From positions 62,001 through 126,000 of the forward strand of contig NZ_JFYN01000043.1 in NCBI RefSeq assembly GCF_000631985.1: a stretch of DNA of 64,000 nt, written 5' to 3'. Both the position numbers and the translations under genes were made by a program. Position 1 is the first letter of the stretch. Each line of letters begins with the position of its first letter. The notes under the pieces are model-generated. The model searched no databases. It worked only from the letters and a program-made list of their open reading frames with translations, and was not told where the DNA came from. Of the stretch, positions 62,186-64,000 are shown piece by piece. This DNA comes from Pseudomonas sp. RIT288. Its GTDB lineage: Bacteria > Pseudomonadota > Gammaproteobacteria > Pseudomonadales > Pseudomonadaceae.

Positions 62186-63775
62186 TTACTGTGCAGCCGG
62201 AGCCGCTTTCATTTTCTCTTCAATCTTCGCGTCGACCGCGGCACGGATCTGGTCGATGCTGAAACTCGCCGGTTTCTGGCTTGGCGGGTATTCGATGAAG
62301 GTCTGCAGGAAGCGTGCTGCCTTGGTTGTCGCAACGGCAACCAGATAAACGTTCTTGGTCGACCAGTCGTAGTATTGATCGGAAACCACATCGGCCCGTT
62401 CGTACGGGTCCATTCTCAGGTTGAAGATCTTGGGCACGCGCAAGGGGGTGAACGGGTTGCTCCAGACCGCAAAACCACCCGGCGCTCGCTGCTCGGCGAA
62501 GACGGCCTTCCAGTTGCCAAAGCGCATTGAAACCAGCATGCCGTCGTCGTTGAAGTAATAGAACTCCTTACGCTCACCGTTGGGTTTCTGGCCGGTCAGA
62601 TAGGGCAACTGGTTGTAACCGTCCAGATGCACTTTGAAGTTGCTGCCTCCGGAAGCCGGCGCCCAGCCCTTGAGCAGCTTGTCTTTGACCTCGGCGTCAC
62701 CGGCAGCAGCGAGCAAGGTCGGGAACCAGTCCAGACCCGAGAACATCTCGTTGGACACTTCACCCGGTTTGATCTTGCCCGGCCAGCGAACCATCGCCGG
62801 TACGCGGTAGGCGCCTTCCCAGTTGGAGTTTTTCTCATTACGGAACGGCGTAGTCGCCGCGTCCGGCCAGGAGAACTGGTTCGGGCCGTTGTCGGTGGTG
62901 TAGACCACGATCGTGTTGTCGGCGATTTTCAGGTCGTCGAGCGTCTTGAGCAATTTGCCGACATCACCGTCGTGTTCCAGCATGCCGTCGGCGTATTCGT
63001 TGCCGGGCATGCCGCTCTGGCCCTTCATCGAATCACGCACGTGGGTGAACAGGTGCATGCGCGTGGTGTTCATCCAGACGAAGAACGGCTTGTCGGCCTT
63101 GGCCTGTTTCTCGATGAACGCTTGCGCGGCAGCGGTGGTTTCGTCGTCGATGGTTTCCATGCGCTTGGTGGTCAGCGCGCCGGTGTCCTCGATCTTGCCG
63201 TCGGCGAAACTGTGGATCACGCCCCGTGGCGAGTTGGCTTTGACAAAGTCCGGGTCATCCTTGGGCCAGTAGGGGCGTTCGGGTTCCTCTTCGGCGTTGA
63301 GGTGATAGAGGTTGCCGAAGAATTCGTCGAAACCATGGTTGGTTGGCAGGTATTCATCCTTGTCCCCAAGATGGTTCTTACCGAACTGGCCGGTGGCGTA
63401 ACCCTGAGATTTGAGCGCCTGAGCGATGGTGATATCGCGCTTTTGCAGGCCCACCGTTGCTCCCGGTGCGCCGACTTTCGACAGGCCGGTACGCAGCGGC
63501 GTCTGGCCGGTGATGAACGAGGAACGTCCGGCGGTGCAGCTGTTCTCCGCGTAGTAGTCAGTGAACATCATGCCTTCTTTGGCAATCCGGTCGATGTTCG
63601 GGGTCTTGTAGCCCACCACGCCCATGGAGTAGGCGCTGATGTTGGTCTGGCCGATGTCATCTCCGAAGATCACCAGAATGTTGGGTTTCTCAGCCGCTGT
63701 GGCGGTTGCCGACAGCGCCATCACCGAGGTTGCCACCAGGGCGAGTTTCGGTAGCCACTTGCGTATGCGAGTCAT
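62186..63775 (-). CDS. Exported arylsulfatase (type I sulfatase)
   Basis: 529 residues; AAGGAG eight bases before the ATG. The signal peptide ends ATATAA. Metal-binding DD in NILVIFGDDIGQ (D39, D40). Formylglycine motif C80-TAGR (C-x-A-x-R) followed by SSFITGQ. Later metal residues are in VYTTDNGPNQ. Broad substrate range possible; sulfate-ester scavenging is likely. The A for P variation at the third position is allowed in the family. Confidence 0.9.
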   Translation of the reverse strand: MTRIRKWLPKLALVATSVMALSATATAAEKPNILVIFGDDIGQTNISAYSMGVVGYKTPNIDRIAKEGMMFTDYYAENSCTAGRSSFITGQTPLRTGLSKVGAPGATVGLQKRDITIAQALKSQGYATGQFGKNHLGDKDEYLPTNHGFDEFFGNLYHLNAEEEPERPYWPKDDPDFVKANSPRGVIHSFADGKIEDTGALTTKRMETIDDETTAAAQAFIEKQAKADKPFFVWMNTTRMHLFTHVRDSMKGQSGMPGNEYADGMLEHDGDVGKLLKTLDDLKIADNTIVVYTTDNGPNQFSWPDAATTPFRNEKNSNWEGAYRVPAMVRWPGKIKPGEVSNEMFSGLDWFPTLLAAAGDAEVKDKLLKGWAPASGGSNFKVHLDGYNQLPYLTGQKPNGERKEFYYFNDDGMLVSMRFGNWKAVFAEQRAPGGFAVWSNPFTPLRVPKIFNLRMDPYERADVVSDQYYDWSTKNVYLVAVATTKAARFLQTFIEYPPSQKPASFSIDQIRAAVDAKIEEKMKAAPAAQ

Positions 63776-63846
63776 CTGACTTGCTCCTTATCGCGGGGGT
63801 CGTTGTTGCGACTTACGTTTCTTGCAGTCCTGCATCACGCTTTTTC

Positions 63847-64000
63847 TTATTGCACCTGCCCGGTTGCCGGTGGATCGAACGGGTAGATCCGGCGCCATTC
63901 GGTCGCCATGTCCACCACGGTCCAGCCACGGGAATTTGCTTCGTCGAGGGCCTTGTCGAGTCGCCCGATATCGGATTTTCGGTCATAGGCCCACTCGCGT
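63847..64000 (-). CDS. C-terminal fragment of a HAD-like hydrolase (gene continues beyond the window)
   Basis: The last 50 codons of a minus-strand gene, stop TAA at 63847-63849. The tail reads EWAYDRKSDIGRLDKALDEA, then NSRGWTVVDMATEWRRIYPF. This wording is what I remember from the end of exported HAD-family phosphatases of Pseudomonas, often next to sulfatases or phosphatases. The assignment rests on one short segment. Confidence 0.45.
   Translation of the reverse strand, partial: REWAYDRKSDIGRLDKALDEANSRGWTVVDMATEWRRIYPFDPPATGQVQ

Overview
The window looks like a chromosomal stretch of a fluorescent-group Pseudomonas. The evidence is a GC-rich genome, many AraC/LysR regulators, paired REP elements built on the word GCTGCGATCTTTTGA, and several gene neighbourhoods that I recall from P. 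aeruginosa (phdA-pdtB-exbBD; orphan ccoN4 next to a siroheme reductase and a DUF934 gene). No prophage, insertion sequence, CRISPR array or rRNA operon is visible. One tRNA gene (Ser-UGA, minus strand) lies near 27.2 kb. All functional names come from reading protein sequences, with no database search.

Layout. 1-18 kb: the start of a PhnD-like binding protein, a RidA-family protein with a divergent LysR regulator, a radical SAM protein, a GlxA-type regulator, an exported epoxide-hydrolase-like enzyme divergent from a periplasmic cupin, a short-chain dehydrogenase followed by an AraC regulator, a Cache-GGDEF diguanylate cyclase, then AraC/SDR genes with two tiny proteins, a TonB-dependent siderophore receptor and a GAF protein. 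18-22.5 kb: a probably acquired cassette (TetR; TrxR-like flavoprotein; antibiotic-biosynthesis-monooxygenase-like protein; epoxide-hydrolase-like enzyme; methyltransferase) that contains a relic copy of the flavoprotein 3' end. 22.5-26.5 kb: an aldehyde dehydrogenase / CMD-like / quinone oxidoreductase operon with a divergent LysR regulator. 26.5-38 kb: housekeeping and envelope genes (tRNA-Ser, BI-1, YceK-like lipoprotein, Lrp, DMT exporter, OafA-SGNH acyltransferase, FUSC, GapN-like dehydrogenase) and an exported trio of cytochrome c, sugar-lactone oxidase and PLP-fold protein.

38.2-48.5 kb is the most interesting block. It holds a Phd-antitoxin/transposase-N-terminus chimera (PhdA), a two-partner-secretion outer-membrane protein, a DUF2341-LamG-ExbB fusion, ExbD, a TonB-like protein, a porin, a periplasmic coiled-coil protein, a YbjN-like protein, a membrane-anchored PpiC-type foldase and a LysR-like regulator. 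It resembles the phosphate-depletion-regulated pdt locus of P. aeruginosa, but no TpsA exoprotein gene is present in the window. A Pho-box-like sequence lies upstream.

48.5-64 kb: an acetyltransferase, a racemase, an orphan cbb3 oxidase subunit I with a CcoQ-like partner, divergent from a siroheme nitrite/sulfite reductase and DUF934 protein; a membrane protein; an eight-heme cytochrome with TPR tail; a DUF3313-like lipoprotein; a fused transporter/spermidine-synthase-like protein; an exported sulfatase; and the tail of a HAD-like hydrolase. REP doublets sit between most genes here.
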